Origin: an uncultured delta proteobacterium
GTDB lineage: Bacteria > Desulfobacterota > Desulfobulbia > Desulfobulbales > Desulfocapsaceae
NCBI GenBank assembly: GCA_903875445.1
Contig: CAIQWD010000076.1
Location: 1-32,955 of the forward strand
DNA: 32,955 nucleotides
Direction: 5' to 3'
In this document: in pieces, positions 8,072 to 15,485 of the stretch
Layout of the letters: each line of letters begins with the position of its first letter
Position numbering within the stretch: the first letter of the stretch is position 1
Program-made: the position numbers and the translations under genes
Notes under the pieces: generated by a model
The model's database searches: none
Told to the model about the DNA's origin: nothing
The model's input: the letters and a program-made list of their open reading frames with translations, nothing else

Positions 8072-8704
8072 TTACTCCGCCGCCAGTCGGAGCAGGGCGT
8101 TAATGATCGCCGCCGCCACCGGGCTGCCGCCCTTGCGGCCGAGGCTGGTAATATAGCAGTTGTTTTCTTCTATCAGCAGGGCCTTTGATTCGGTGGCGTT
8201 GACAAAACCGACCGGCACGCCGACGATGAGCGGTGCGGTTTCGGGATTAAGAGAGGCGACGCTGCGGATGGCTTGGACCAGGGCGGTAGGCGCATTGCCG
8301 AGGGCGATGATGCCGATGTTCGGTTCGAGACACATTTCGATTGCCACTTCCGACCTAGTCTTTTTTCTCGTCGCAGCAAGGGTAGCAATCTCCGGGTCGG
8401 CGACCCGGCAGATGACCTTGCCGCCCCATTTGCCGAGCATCGCCTTGCCGATTCCGGCCGCCACCATGGTCACATCGGTGAGGATGTCCTTGCCGTCACG
8501 GATCGCCTTGATACCTCGTTCTATCGCTCCTGGAGCAAAGCGCATGGAGTCCCTGAAGGTAAAATCGCCGGTGGCATGGATGACCCTCTGGATGACCCGG
8601 AAGGTCTTTTCGTCCAAGTCATGCGGGCCGAATTCGGCGCTGATTATGCGAAAACTCTCCGCCTCGATTTCCGTCGGCGCTATCTGCTGCAGTTGCACAG
8701 TCAT
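8072..8704 (-). CDS. cbiC: Cobalt-precorrin-8 methylmutase (CbiC)
   Basis: Moves the methyl group from C11 to C12 to give cobyrinate. I use the ATG at 8704, which forms an ATGA overlap with the cbiA stop and gives 210 residues, the same length as characterised CobH/CbiC. It also places the catalytic histidine of VIHATGDF at residue 43, the position known for CobH. A longer reading from a TTG at 8728 is less likely. GAGAGGG lies about 12 bases upstream. Other family blocks are DSMRFAPGAIERGI, VTMVAAGI, GNAPTAL and VGVPVGFVNATESK. Confidence 0.94.
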   Translation of the reverse strand: MTVQLQQIAPTEIEAESFRIISAEFGPHDLDEKTFRVIQRVIHATGDFTFRDSMRFAPGAIERGIKAIRDGKDILTDVTMVAAGIGKAMLGKWGGKVICRVADPEIATLAATRKKTRSEVAIEMCLEPNIGIIALGNAPTALVQAIRSVASLNPETAPLIVGVPVGFVNATESKALLIEENNCYITSLGRKGGSPVAAAIINALLRLAAE

Positions 8705-10056
8705 ATGATTTTGTAACCCTCTCGGCAATAATTGATAAATTCGTTCACCACCCGCGGCGCAAAACCGAAATGGAGATGCATATAGCCGCCCAGGACCCGG
8801 CGGTAGACGTAACCTTCTTTAGTGCCGTTGCTTACCTCGTAGATAAGGGCAATATGGTCAGGCATTGGGTCGATGTTTGAATAGTGAAATTCATGGCCGC
8901 GGAGGACTGTTCCTGCCGGCCCAAAGCAAGAGGGACACGCCGTCCGTACCTCGCGGTAACCGAGGCTGGCTCTTTTTTCCTGCATCCGCGCCTTAACTGG
9001 AAAGGCGCCGACCATGGGATGGAAGGCTCCTTGCTGATCGACGATCCCCTTGGTCAGATACATAAAACCGCCGCATTCGGCATAGACCGGTCGGTCGTTT
9101 TCTATCCACTCGTGGATTGCCGTACGCATCGCCGTGTTGCCGCTTAACTGCCCGGCATAGAGTTCCGGATAGCCGCCGCCGAGGTAGAGGCCGTCGAGGT
9201 TCTCGGGAAGTTCGTGATCCTCAATCGGGCTGAAGAACACCAGTTCCGCCCCGGCCTCCCGCAGCAGGTCGAAATTGTCCTCATAATAAAAACAGAAGGC
9301 CTTGTCTCTGGCAACACCTATTCGGCACCTCGCCTCTTGCGGCGCAGGCGTTGGCGTGTTTGCCACCTCGGCAATGGAAGAACAGAGGGTTAAAATTTTC
9401 TCCAGGTCGATGTGGCGGGCAACCGTGTCGGCGAGCAGTTGCAATGCTGCTGGGCTGAGTGGTGCCTCGTCGCCGGTCAGGAGCCCTAAGTGCCTGCTGG
9501 GGATGGAGAACTCGACGGTCCGCGGCAGATAGCCGAGAACCTCGGCCTTGCAGTGTTCGCGTATGGCGTCGCTTACCAGTTGCAGGTGGCGATTGCCGGC
9601 GATCCGGTTAAGGATCACCCCTTTGGGCGCCGCCTCCGGCAGAAAAGTCTCAAAGCCTTTGACGATGGCCGCAGCGCTCTCGGCCATGGAGCGGACGTCG
9701 AGGACGAGAATTCCGGGTAGGCCGAGGGTTTTGGCGAGCGAGCCGCTCGACGACAGGCCACCGTCGAACATGCCCATCACCCCTTCGATAATGGCGATGT
9801 CGGCGTCCCGGCTGTTTGCATGGAAGGTTGAGCGGGTGAATTCCTCGCCGCACATCCACAGATCGAGATTGCGCGAGACTGTGCCGGTGACCAGCTGGTG
9901 CAGGCCGGGATCGATAAAGTCGGGGCCGCATTTAAAGGGCTGCACCCGCAAGCCTTTTGCACGGAAGGCGGCCATCAGGCCGAGGGCCACCGTGGTTTTG
10001 CCGGAGCCGCTGGAGGTCCCGGAAATAATGAATGATGGTGGGGTCGAGCTGCTCAT
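8701..10056 (-). CDS. cbiA: Cobyrinate a,c-diamide synthase (CbiA)
   Basis: Glutamine- and ATP-dependent amidation of the a and c acetates of cobyrinate. The N-terminal ATP-binding domain has GTSSGSGKTT (13-22), KCGPDFIDP and EGVMGMFDG. The C-terminal class I glutaminase domain has the nucleophile cysteine in YAECGGFMYLT (Cys328) after LYLGGGYPELYA, and the histidine near the end in GGYMHLHFG. The 451 residues are normal for the family. It is joined to btuF by ATGA (4-base overlap). It precedes cbiC in transcription, so the amidation enzyme is made early in the operon. Confidence 0.95.
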   Translation of the reverse strand: MSSSTPPSFIISGTSSGSGKTTVALGLMAAFRAKGLRVQPFKCGPDFIDPGLHQLVTGTVSRNLDLWMCGEEFTRSTFHANSRDADIAIIEGVMGMFDGGLSSSGSLAKTLGLPGILVLDVRSMAESAAAIVKGFETFLPEAAPKGVILNRIAGNRHLQLVSDAIREHCKAEVLGYLPRTVEFSIPSRHLGLLTGDEAPLSPAALQLLADTVARHIDLEKILTLCSSIAEVANTPTPAPQEARCRIGVARDKAFCFYYEDNFDLLREAGAELVFFSPIEDHELPENLDGLYLGGGYPELYAGQLSGNTAMRTAIHEWIENDRPVYAECGGFMYLTKGIVDQQGAFHPMVGAFPVKARMQEKRASLGYREVRTACPSCFGPAGTVLRGHEFHYSNIDPMPDHIALIYEVSNGTKEGYVYRRVLGGYMHLHFGFAPRVVNEFINYCREGYKII

Positions 10057-11027
10057 GGTTGACCCGGCGCCTTCTGTTCAGGTTGCGGGTAAAAGGCGGC
10101 ATTCAACTGCTCAATGCCGTCGAGGATGCGCAGGGTGGGGCGCGACACCAGGGCCTCGGCAATGAGGAGGATTTTCCCCTCGCGCACCGCCTTAATCGCC
10201 TGAAAACCCGGTTCATCCTTGATGGTCTTCTCCTCCACTGGATTCATCGTCCCCTGTTGGGCGAGGAAGATATCGATCTCGTCGCCTCGGCTGAGCAAAT
10301 GCTCTTTGCCATAAGCGGCGATATTGGTTTCCCGGACCTGCTCAGCATCGGCGGCCAGATTGACGCCGCCGGCCTGTTCCAGAACATAGACAGCAATGCT
10401 GTCCGCGGCAAAGGTCTTCATCTTACTGTGGATCGACTCGAAATAGACCTTTGGGCGACGGTCGAGTGGAATATCCTGCAGGCTTGCCTGCACCTTGGCG
10501 AGACGGGTGGTGAAGGCGGCGATCATCTCTTCCGCTTGTGTTTCACGGCCGGTGAGCGTGCCGAGGGTTCGCCAATAGGCGAAGTTCTCTTCGATAGTGT
10601 TGGGTTGCAGGGAGAATACCATAATACCCGCCTGCCGCAGTTTGTTGAGAAATTCCGGATAGGAACGTTCGATCATCGGCCGCACCAGGATCAGATCGGG
10701 GCGGGCGGCGATGAATTTTTCCGGGTCTTCCCGGTAGGAAAAGGCCGGTTTGCCGACAACGGCGGACGGATAGTCGTCACCCTTGCCGACTCCTATCAGC
10801 AGGTCCTCGGCGCCCAGGCTACAAAGATTTTCGGTATGGGCGGAATAGAGGGAGATGATTCTGGTGAACGGCTTAGTTATCTGTACCTTTTGCCCGGAAC
10901 TGTCGATGACCATTGTTTCGTTCTGCGCATGGGTGACCTGCGTGGGGCAGAGGCAGCAGAGGAGGATCAGAACCAACAGGATGGAAGGTGTTCGATTTGT
11001 AGAAAAATATGTATGTCGGTTAATCAT
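10053..11027 (-). CDS. btuF: Corrinoid ABC transporter substrate-binding protein (BtuF-like)
   Basis: A periplasmic binding protein of the class III (single-helix-hinge) type that delivers a metal chelate, here probably cobalamin or cobinamide, to BtuCD. A signal peptide is visible at residues 1-34 (charged start, SILLVLILLCCLCP core, cleavage near HAQ). The mature part begins VIDSSGQKVQITKPFTRIISL and contains the RPDLILVRP and LRILDGIEQLN segments typical of the family. AAGG lies 7 bases upstream of the ATG. Substrate choice is inferred from the operon, since the family also carries haem and siderophores. Confidence 0.85.
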   Translation of the reverse strand: MINRHTYFSTNRTPSILLVLILLCCLCPTQVTHAQNETMVIDSSGQKVQITKPFTRIISLYSAHTENLCSLGAEDLLIGVGKGDDYPSAVVGKPAFSYREDPEKFIAARPDLILVRPMIERSYPEFLNKLRQAGIMVFSLQPNTIEENFAYWRTLGTLTGRETQAEEMIAAFTTRLAKVQASLQDIPLDRRPKVYFESIHSKMKTFAADSIAVYVLEQAGGVNLAADAEQVRETNIAAYGKEHLLSRGDEIDIFLAQQGTMNPVEEKTIKDEPGFQAIKAVREGKILLIAEALVSRPTLRILDGIEQLNAAFYPQPEQKAPGQP

Positions 11028-11036
11028 CTTGAACCT

Positions 11037-11828
11037 TCACTTAAAATATTGAAAACTTACATGATGTGCTTGATTGTATGGATCTATTGTAACCTGTGCC
11101 TGAACGTCGAATGCTTCAGAAATATTCTCAGCAGTCATCGTTTCCGGAGTCGGCCCATATTGCTGCAGCCGTCCATCCTTCATAAAGATGAGAAAATCGC
11201 AGTAGGCCGCCGCCAGATTGAGATTATGGATGACGGCGATGACTGTCCTGCCTTCATTGTAGACGAGATTACGCGCAAGATTAAATATTTGCAGAGTATA
11301 TTTAATGTCAAGGCTCGAAGTTGCCTCATCAAAAAACAGCACCGGCGTGTCCTGGGCCAGAGCCCTTGCCACCACCACCCGCTGTTTCTGGCCACCGGAA
11401 AGGGTATTGGTATAGCGATCGCGCAGCTCCTCAATGCCGATTGCCGCCATGGCGTGATCGACCGCCTGCCAGTCCTTCTCGGCAGGGCTGGAAAACCGGT
11501 CGATATGCGGATGTCTTCCCATCAAAACAATTTCTTCGACGGTAAAGCCGAAACCGGTGTCAAATTCCTGGGGGACGAGGGCCAATTGGCGGGCTAACTC
11601 CCGCTTGTCATAGGAAGACAACGGGTTATCTTGGAACCTTATGGTGCCGCTGTGAGGTTTTTTGCAGCCGGTCAGGAGATCAAGAAAAGTCGTCTTGCCG
11701 CAGCCGTTCGGGCCGACGATGCCGTAAAACTTGCCGGGCGGGAGAACAAGGTTGATATCGTCGAGAACCAGGGGGCCGGTATAGGCAAAAGATACCCCTT
11801 CAATGCTGAACAGACAGTGGCTACTCAT
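11037..11828 (-). CDS. btuD: Corrinoid ABC transporter ATP-binding protein (BtuD-like)
   Basis: The cytoplasmic ATPase of the importer. It shows Walker A GPNGCGKTT, Q-loop LVPQEF, signature LSGGQKQR, Walker B VLFFDEATSSLD and switch histidine AVIHNLN, all intact. The C-terminal YGPTPETMTAENISEAFDV is typical of the FecE/BtuD group. Length is 263 residues. The start overlaps the end of btuC by 8 bases, and the next gene, btuF, follows after 9 bases. Confidence 0.9.
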   Translation of the reverse strand: MSSHCLFSIEGVSFAYTGPLVLDDINLVLPPGKFYGIVGPNGCGKTTFLDLLTGCKKPHSGTIRFQDNPLSSYDKRELARQLALVPQEFDTGFGFTVEEIVLMGRHPHIDRFSSPAEKDWQAVDHAMAAIGIEELRDRYTNTLSGGQKQRVVVARALAQDTPVLFFDEATSSLDIKYTLQIFNLARNLVYNEGRTVIAVIHNLNLAAAYCDFLIFMKDGRLQQYGPTPETMTAENISEAFDVQAQVTIDPYNQAHHVSFQYFK

Positions 11829-12861
11829 AGCTTCGGCCCTTCTGTTTCTGGCGGAAAATCACACAGAAAAAAGGTCCGCCGATGAGTGCGGTGAGGACAC
11901 CAATAGGCACTTCGACCGGTAGCACGGCGCGGGTCACGGTATCGGCCAGGAGCAGCAGAATGGCACCGGCAAATGCCGAGGCCGGAAGCAGCTTGCGGTT
12001 GTCCGGGCCGACCAGGTAGCGCATCAGGTGCGGCACGATGAGGCCGATAAAGCCGATGATGCCGGTGACCGCCACGCAGACCGCGGTCACCAGCGAGGCA
12101 GTGAGGAGAAGGATTTTCCGCACCTTGGCGGTATCGACGCCAAGGGAGTCGGAGGACCTGCGGCCAAGGCTCATGATGTTCAGATCGCGACCGTAAAAAA
12201 GAGCCACTATCGCCCCAAAAAGGGCCGCACAACCGACCAGCATCACCCCCTTCCAGGTGCTGGAGGCAAAGCTGCCCATCAGCCAGAAGATGATGATAGC
12301 CACCTGCTCATCGGCCAAATATTTCAAAAAACTGATACCGGCGGAAAGGATGGCACCGACAATAACCCCGGACAAAATAAGGGTCTGCGCCGAGATCTGG
12401 CCGTTAAAGGTAGAAAGGCGCATGACCGTAAGAAGGGTAAGAATGGCGCCGACAAAGGCGAACAGCGGGGTGGAGAAATGGCCGAACAGGGTGACATTGG
12501 CCAAGAGGGCAAGCGAGGCACCGAAGGCGGCGCCGCTGGAAATCCCCAGGGTGTAAGGGTCGGCCAGGGGGTTGAGGAGAATGCCCTGATAGATGACACC
12601 GCTCATTGCCAGCCCCGCTCCGACCAGTGCAGCGGTGAGGATGCGCGGCAGGCGGACGTCCATGACTACATAGGGCACGGTTTTTTCCAAGCCCTCGACC
12701 AAGGACGGGTTGCCCAGAAGGTGGGCACCGATCACCCGGAGAATGCCTTCCGCGCTGATCGTCATGTAGCCCATGCCGGTCGAGACAATGATCGCCAGCC
12801 CCGTGCAGACAGCAAGGACGAGGGTCAGGAGAAAGAATTTTTTATCCGAGTGACGAAGCAT
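11821..12861 (-). CDS. btuC: Corrinoid ABC transporter permease (BtuC-like, FecCD family)
   Basis: An inner-membrane permease of 346 residues with about ten hydrophobic segments. Family blocks seen are VRLPRILTAALVGAGLAMSG, NPLADPYTLGISSGAAFGA, FWLMGSFASSTWKGV and GFIGLIVPHLMRYLVGPDNR, the last being the coupling loop for the ATPase. The ATG at 12861 has no clear Shine-Dalgarno and lies 31 bases after the preceding gene, so coupling to upstream translation is possible. Confidence 0.9.
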   Translation of the reverse strand: MLRHSDKKFFLLTLVLAVCTGLAIIVSTGMGYMTISAEGILRVIGAHLLGNPSLVEGLEKTVPYVVMDVRLPRILTAALVGAGLAMSGVIYQGILLNPLADPYTLGISSGAAFGASLALLANVTLFGHFSTPLFAFVGAILTLLTVMRLSTFNGQISAQTLILSGVIVGAILSAGISFLKYLADEQVAIIIFWLMGSFASSTWKGVMLVGCAALFGAIVALFYGRDLNIMSLGRRSSDSLGVDTAKVRKILLLTASLVTAVCVAVTGIIGFIGLIVPHLMRYLVGPDNRKLLPASAFAGAILLLLADTVTRAVLPVEVPIGVLTALIGGPFFCVIFRQKQKGRSYE

Positions 12862-12892
12862 AGGGTGGTATTTTCAGGCCGTTAGCGAAGAA

Positions 12893-13852
12893 TCATGTGA
12901 GAAAGTAGTAACAAATGGCCACCAGGACGACGCAAAGCGCTCGTACCACCTGGCTAACCCCGACCAGCTGCAGAGCCAGGTGCGGCGTATAAATGCCGGT
13001 GTAGTAGGGCAATTGATGGCGAATTGCCCTGATCGGCGTCGACAGGATATTGCCGACCAGGAGGGCCAGCACCACCTCCTTGGTGGTCAGACTGTTGGCC
13101 GCCAGGAGGACGCTGGCAGCCGACAGGCCGGCAGAAAACTCGGTGGTCACATGCAAAACGACGATACCCAGGCTCTGCGGATTGAGCCAGGCCAAAAACC
13201 AGGCATTGGCGGCAATGTAGTGTTCAAGTCGGGTAAAGAGACCATATTTGGTGAACAGAAAAAAGAGGATGTACACCGGAATCATGAACAGCAGTACCTT
13301 GCCGATGCGCTTTTTCAGTCGTGTAAAACTCTTGACCAAGGCGTCCCGCCAGGTGATTTTACCCTGTCTTGGCATGGCTGTATAAGCGGCACCATCACTC
13401 TCCGGCAGGAGCAGGCGGCCGCCGAAGACTACAAGAAAGGTCTGGAGAATTGTGGCGGCGAAGGTCAACCCGACATACAAGAAAGCTCCACCTTTAATCA
13501 TCGGTGCAGTGAGCGAAAAGACCGTCGGCAGATGGAGGAAAAAGCGTGGCAGCGAATTGAAAAGGTTGGCAAGGTACAGCTCGGTCTTACCCATCTGCCC
13601 CTTATCATAGGCTTCGGCGAGCATGGCGTTGGAAGAGACGCCGGAGATAAAAGCGATCGAAAAACTGGCGCCGGTAACCGACGACAAGCGCCCCATTTTC
13701 AGCAGGGGACGCACGAAAATGTCCAGTCGGTGCGTCCAGTTCAGGCTTTCGATGAAATTGGCGATAAAAAGGCCAAGGGTGATGAAGAAGGCGAGTCTGA
13801 CAATCGGCAGGATGATCTGCGGCCAAAGTTGGGTAAGGAGGACCTGTTCCAT
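12893..13852 (-). CDS. Gate-domain (nucleoside recognition) membrane protein
   Basis: A 319-residue integral membrane protein with about seven or eight hydrophobic segments. It carries two copies of the Gate/nucleoside-recognition type pattern (SFSIAFISGVSSNAMLAEAY near residue 65 and the VLLAANSLTTKEVVLALLVG region near 265), the fold shared by SpoIIS-type and FeoB-type membrane domains. Its molecular role is unknown. As first gene of the operon containing btuCDF and cbi genes it is probably involved in transport of cobalt, a corrinoid or a precursor; this is inference from context only. No convincing Shine-Dalgarno stands before the ATG (CCCCC immediately upstream). Confidence 0.75.
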   Translation of the reverse strand: MEQVLLTQLWPQIILPIVRLAFFITLGLFIANFIESLNWTHRLDIFVRPLLKMGRLSSVTGASFSIAFISGVSSNAMLAEAYDKGQMGKTELYLANLFNSLPRFFLHLPTVFSLTAPMIKGGAFLYVGLTFAATILQTFLVVFGGRLLLPESDGAAYTAMPRQGKITWRDALVKSFTRLKKRIGKVLLFMIPVYILFFLFTKYGLFTRLEHYIAANAWFLAWLNPQSLGIVVLHVTTEFSAGLSAASVLLAANSLTTKEVVLALLVGNILSTPIRAIRHQLPYYTGIYTPHLALQLVGVSQVVRALCVVLVAICYYFLT

Positions 13853-13879
13853 GGGGGATACATTGAGGATATTCGGGTT

Positions 13880-13927
13880 GCCTCCCGTTCTTAATTCCGA
13901 CCTGGGACGAGTGCCGGGAGGGGAGGC
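13880..13927 (-). promoter_or_regulatory. Inverted repeat in the leader of the leftward cobalamin operon
   Basis: GCCTCCCG (13880-13887) can pair with either CGGGAGG (13915-13921) or GGGAGGC (13921-13927), giving two mutually exclusive 7-base stems in the putative 5' untranslated region. No T-run follows. Function unknown; it does not resemble a cobalamin aptamer. Confidence 0.3.
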
Positions 13928-13981
13928 GTTTAGGGTAATTCACGGCGATACTACACCTCATGAAGAAGAAAGAAAACAGAT

Positions 13982-14011
13982 ATTATCGCTGCCCGGTAGA
14001 GGGCTGGGCAA
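13982..14011 (-). promoter_or_regulatory. Candidate promoter of the leftward cobalamin operon
   Basis: Read on the minus strand, TTGCCC (14011-14006) and GATAAT (13987-13982) are spaced by 18 bases. Transcription would start near 13975 and leave a leader of roughly 120 bases before the ATG at 13852. This is a by-eye match only. Confidence 0.35.
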
Positions 14012-14056
14012 GGGATGATCCGGCTGTCGGGGGCTTCTTTGCCTGGGAAAAAACAG

Positions 14057-14085
14057 TTGACTTTCTCTTGTCCGGCTTGTTAACT
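14057..14085 (+). promoter_or_regulatory. Candidate promoter of the riboswitch-cbiK-cbiL unit
   Basis: TTGACT (14057-14062) and TTAACT (14080-14085) are separated by 17 bases and lie directly before the aptamer, so that transcription would start at about 14092. The -10 match is weak, but the position is as required. Confidence 0.4.
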
Positions 14086-14093
14086 TGCTGCCA

Positions 14094-14285
14094 CGTTTCA
14101 GGTGCTTTTTTGGAATTCGCCCGTTTACCGGGATGAACACCAAAGCTCAAAAGGGAACCTCGTGTAAGTCGAGGACGGGCCCGCCGCTGTAACCGGGTAC
14201 AAATTTCACGGAAAACCACTGGGGACTCTCCTGGGAAGGTGTGAAAGATGGATGATCCGGAAGTCAGAAGACCTGCCTGAAATGC
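14094..14285 (+). ncRNA. Cobalamin riboswitch aptamer
   Basis: The conserved B12-box core is present at about 14162-14200: GGGAA, then GTGTAAGTC, then GCCCGCCGCTGTAACCGG. The second conserved block GGAAGTCAGAAGACCTGCC ends at 14277. P1 closes the domain by pairing TTTCAGG (14096-14102) with CCTGAAA (14276-14282). Binding of adenosylcobalamin is expected to lower expression of the downstream genes cbiK and cbiL. The expression platform is the terminator at 14345-14376. Confidence 0.95.
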
Positions 14286-14344
14286 AAGTATTGGCTTATC
14301 CCGTGGAAAAGGATGCTTCAATAGATACGAGGACAACAGGGACT

Positions 14345-14376
14345 CCCCGGATCATCATGATGATTCGGGGTTTTTT
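14345..14376 (+). terminator. Riboswitch-controlled intrinsic terminator
   Basis: CCCCG (14345-14349) pairs with CGGGG (14366-14370) around the perfect palindrome ATCATCATGATGAT (14351-14364), followed by TTTTTT (14371-14376). The 5' arm CCGGATCATC (14347-14356) is also the exact complement of GATGATCCGG at 14251-14260 inside the aptamer's 3' part, giving an antiterminator. Confidence 0.85.
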
Positions 14377-14414
14377 ATTCTCCGGATCAACGTTTTATCA
14401 AAGGAGGATATCCC

Positions 14415-15392
14415 ATGTTGCAGACTGTTGTAAAAGTTGTCCTACTCGCCCTGTTCTTGGCCGTCAGCCCCGCGGTTGCCGCGGGTAATCCGCCGGTAGA
14501 AGGGAAAACGGCGATACTTCTCGCCAGTTTCGGCACCACCGTCCCGTCCGGCATCAAGGCGCTCGACAATATCACCGAGCAGGTGCGAAAGGCCTATCCG
14601 GGGACCGAGGTGCGGATCACCTTTACTTCCAATATGGTCCGCGCAGTGTGGAAAAAGCGCCGGGCCGAGGCCCAGAAGTGGCTCGACCAGGGCATTTCCG
14701 CCGAGATTCTCAATGTCAAAAATATCATCCAGGCCATGGGTGACCTGCAGGAAGACGGCTATCGCAATATCATCGTCCAACCCACCCATATGTTTTATAT
14801 GGAGCAGTCGTATGATCTGAACAGCTATATCACTGCCCTTGGTTCGATCAAGACCCTGAAAAGCAAGTGGCGGCCCTTTGACACGGTGGTCATGGGGAGG
14901 CCGGCCCTCGGCATGCCGGGCGACCGGTACAGTTACCACGACGATATCGACCGGGTTGTCAAGTCGCTGGCCGGTGACGTCGAGATGGCCCGAAAAGAAG
15001 GGGCGAGTCTTTTGTATATGGGGCATGGCAACGAGAACTGGTCGACCGGTATCTATGCCGAAACAGAAAAGAAAATGCGTACAGCTTATCCCGAGGTACA
15101 GACCTTTATCGGCGTGGTGGAGGGCACTCCGGCTCTTTCTGATCTCCTGCCGGAAATAAAGCGCGCCGGGTCGAAAAAAATCATCCTCCGGCCCTTTTTG
15201 ATTACCGCCGGCGATCATGCGACCAATGATATGGCGGGCTCGGAGGGAAACTCCTGGAAATCGATGCTGACGGCCGCGGGTTTTACCGTGCAACCGGTGC
15301 TTGAAGGCCTGGGATCGAACCAGGCCTTTGTCGCCCTGTTCGTCGAAAATATCGCCGATGCCGCCAAGGAAGGGGGACTCACCCTGAAATAG
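14415..15392 (+). CDS. cbiK: Sirohydrochlorin cobaltochelatase, exported type (CbiK)
   Basis: Inserts cobalt into sirohydrochlorin, the entry step of anaerobic cobalamin synthesis. Family features are LLASFGTT (35-42), QPTHMFYMEQSYDL (His125), YMGHGNEN (His204) and RPFLITAGDHATNDMAG (His268). The last two histidines correspond by motif and spacing to the metal-binding pair of Desulfovibrio CbiK. Residues 1-23 form a clear signal peptide (KVVLLALFLAVSPAVAA), so the protein is probably periplasmic, as described for the CbiK(P) form of Desulfovibrio vulgaris. AGGAGG precedes the ATG by 8 bases. Controlled by the upstream riboswitch; first gene of the rightward arm. Confidence 0.93.
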   Translation: MLQTVVKVVLLALFLAVSPAVAAGNPPVEGKTAILLASFGTTVPSGIKALDNITEQVRKAYPGTEVRITFTSNMVRAVWKKRRAEAQKWLDQGISAEILNVKNIIQAMGDLQEDGYRNIIVQPTHMFYMEQSYDLNSYITALGSIKTLKSKWRPFDTVVMGRPALGMPGDRYSYHDDIDRVVKSLAGDVEMARKEGASLLYMGHGNENWSTGIYAETEKKMRTAYPEVQTFIGVVEGTPALSDLLPEIKRAGSKKIILRPFLITAGDHATNDMAGSEGNSWKSMLTAAGFTVQPVLEGLGSNQAFVALFVENIADAAKEGGLTLK

Positions 15393-15485
15393 ATCGGGGA
15401 TCGGGCAGGAGATTGCAAGAAGCACGGTGGCCGGTGTGGTTGGCCGCCCTGGTCGGTAGGGCAAAATTTAGGTGGAAGGTGGAAC

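Noticed and set aside
10032-11597. 521-residue plus-strand open frame
   Set aside because: Antisense to btuF and btuD, whose motifs are intact; a shadow of GC-rich codon use.
12028-13894. Two long plus-strand open frames (285 and 304 residues)
   Set aside because: Antisense to btuC and the Gate-domain gene; highly charged nonsense sequence mirroring hydrophobic codons.
14442-15464. 340-residue minus-strand open frame
   Set aside because: Antisense to cbiK, which has a full set of family motifs, a riboswitch and a ribosome binding site.
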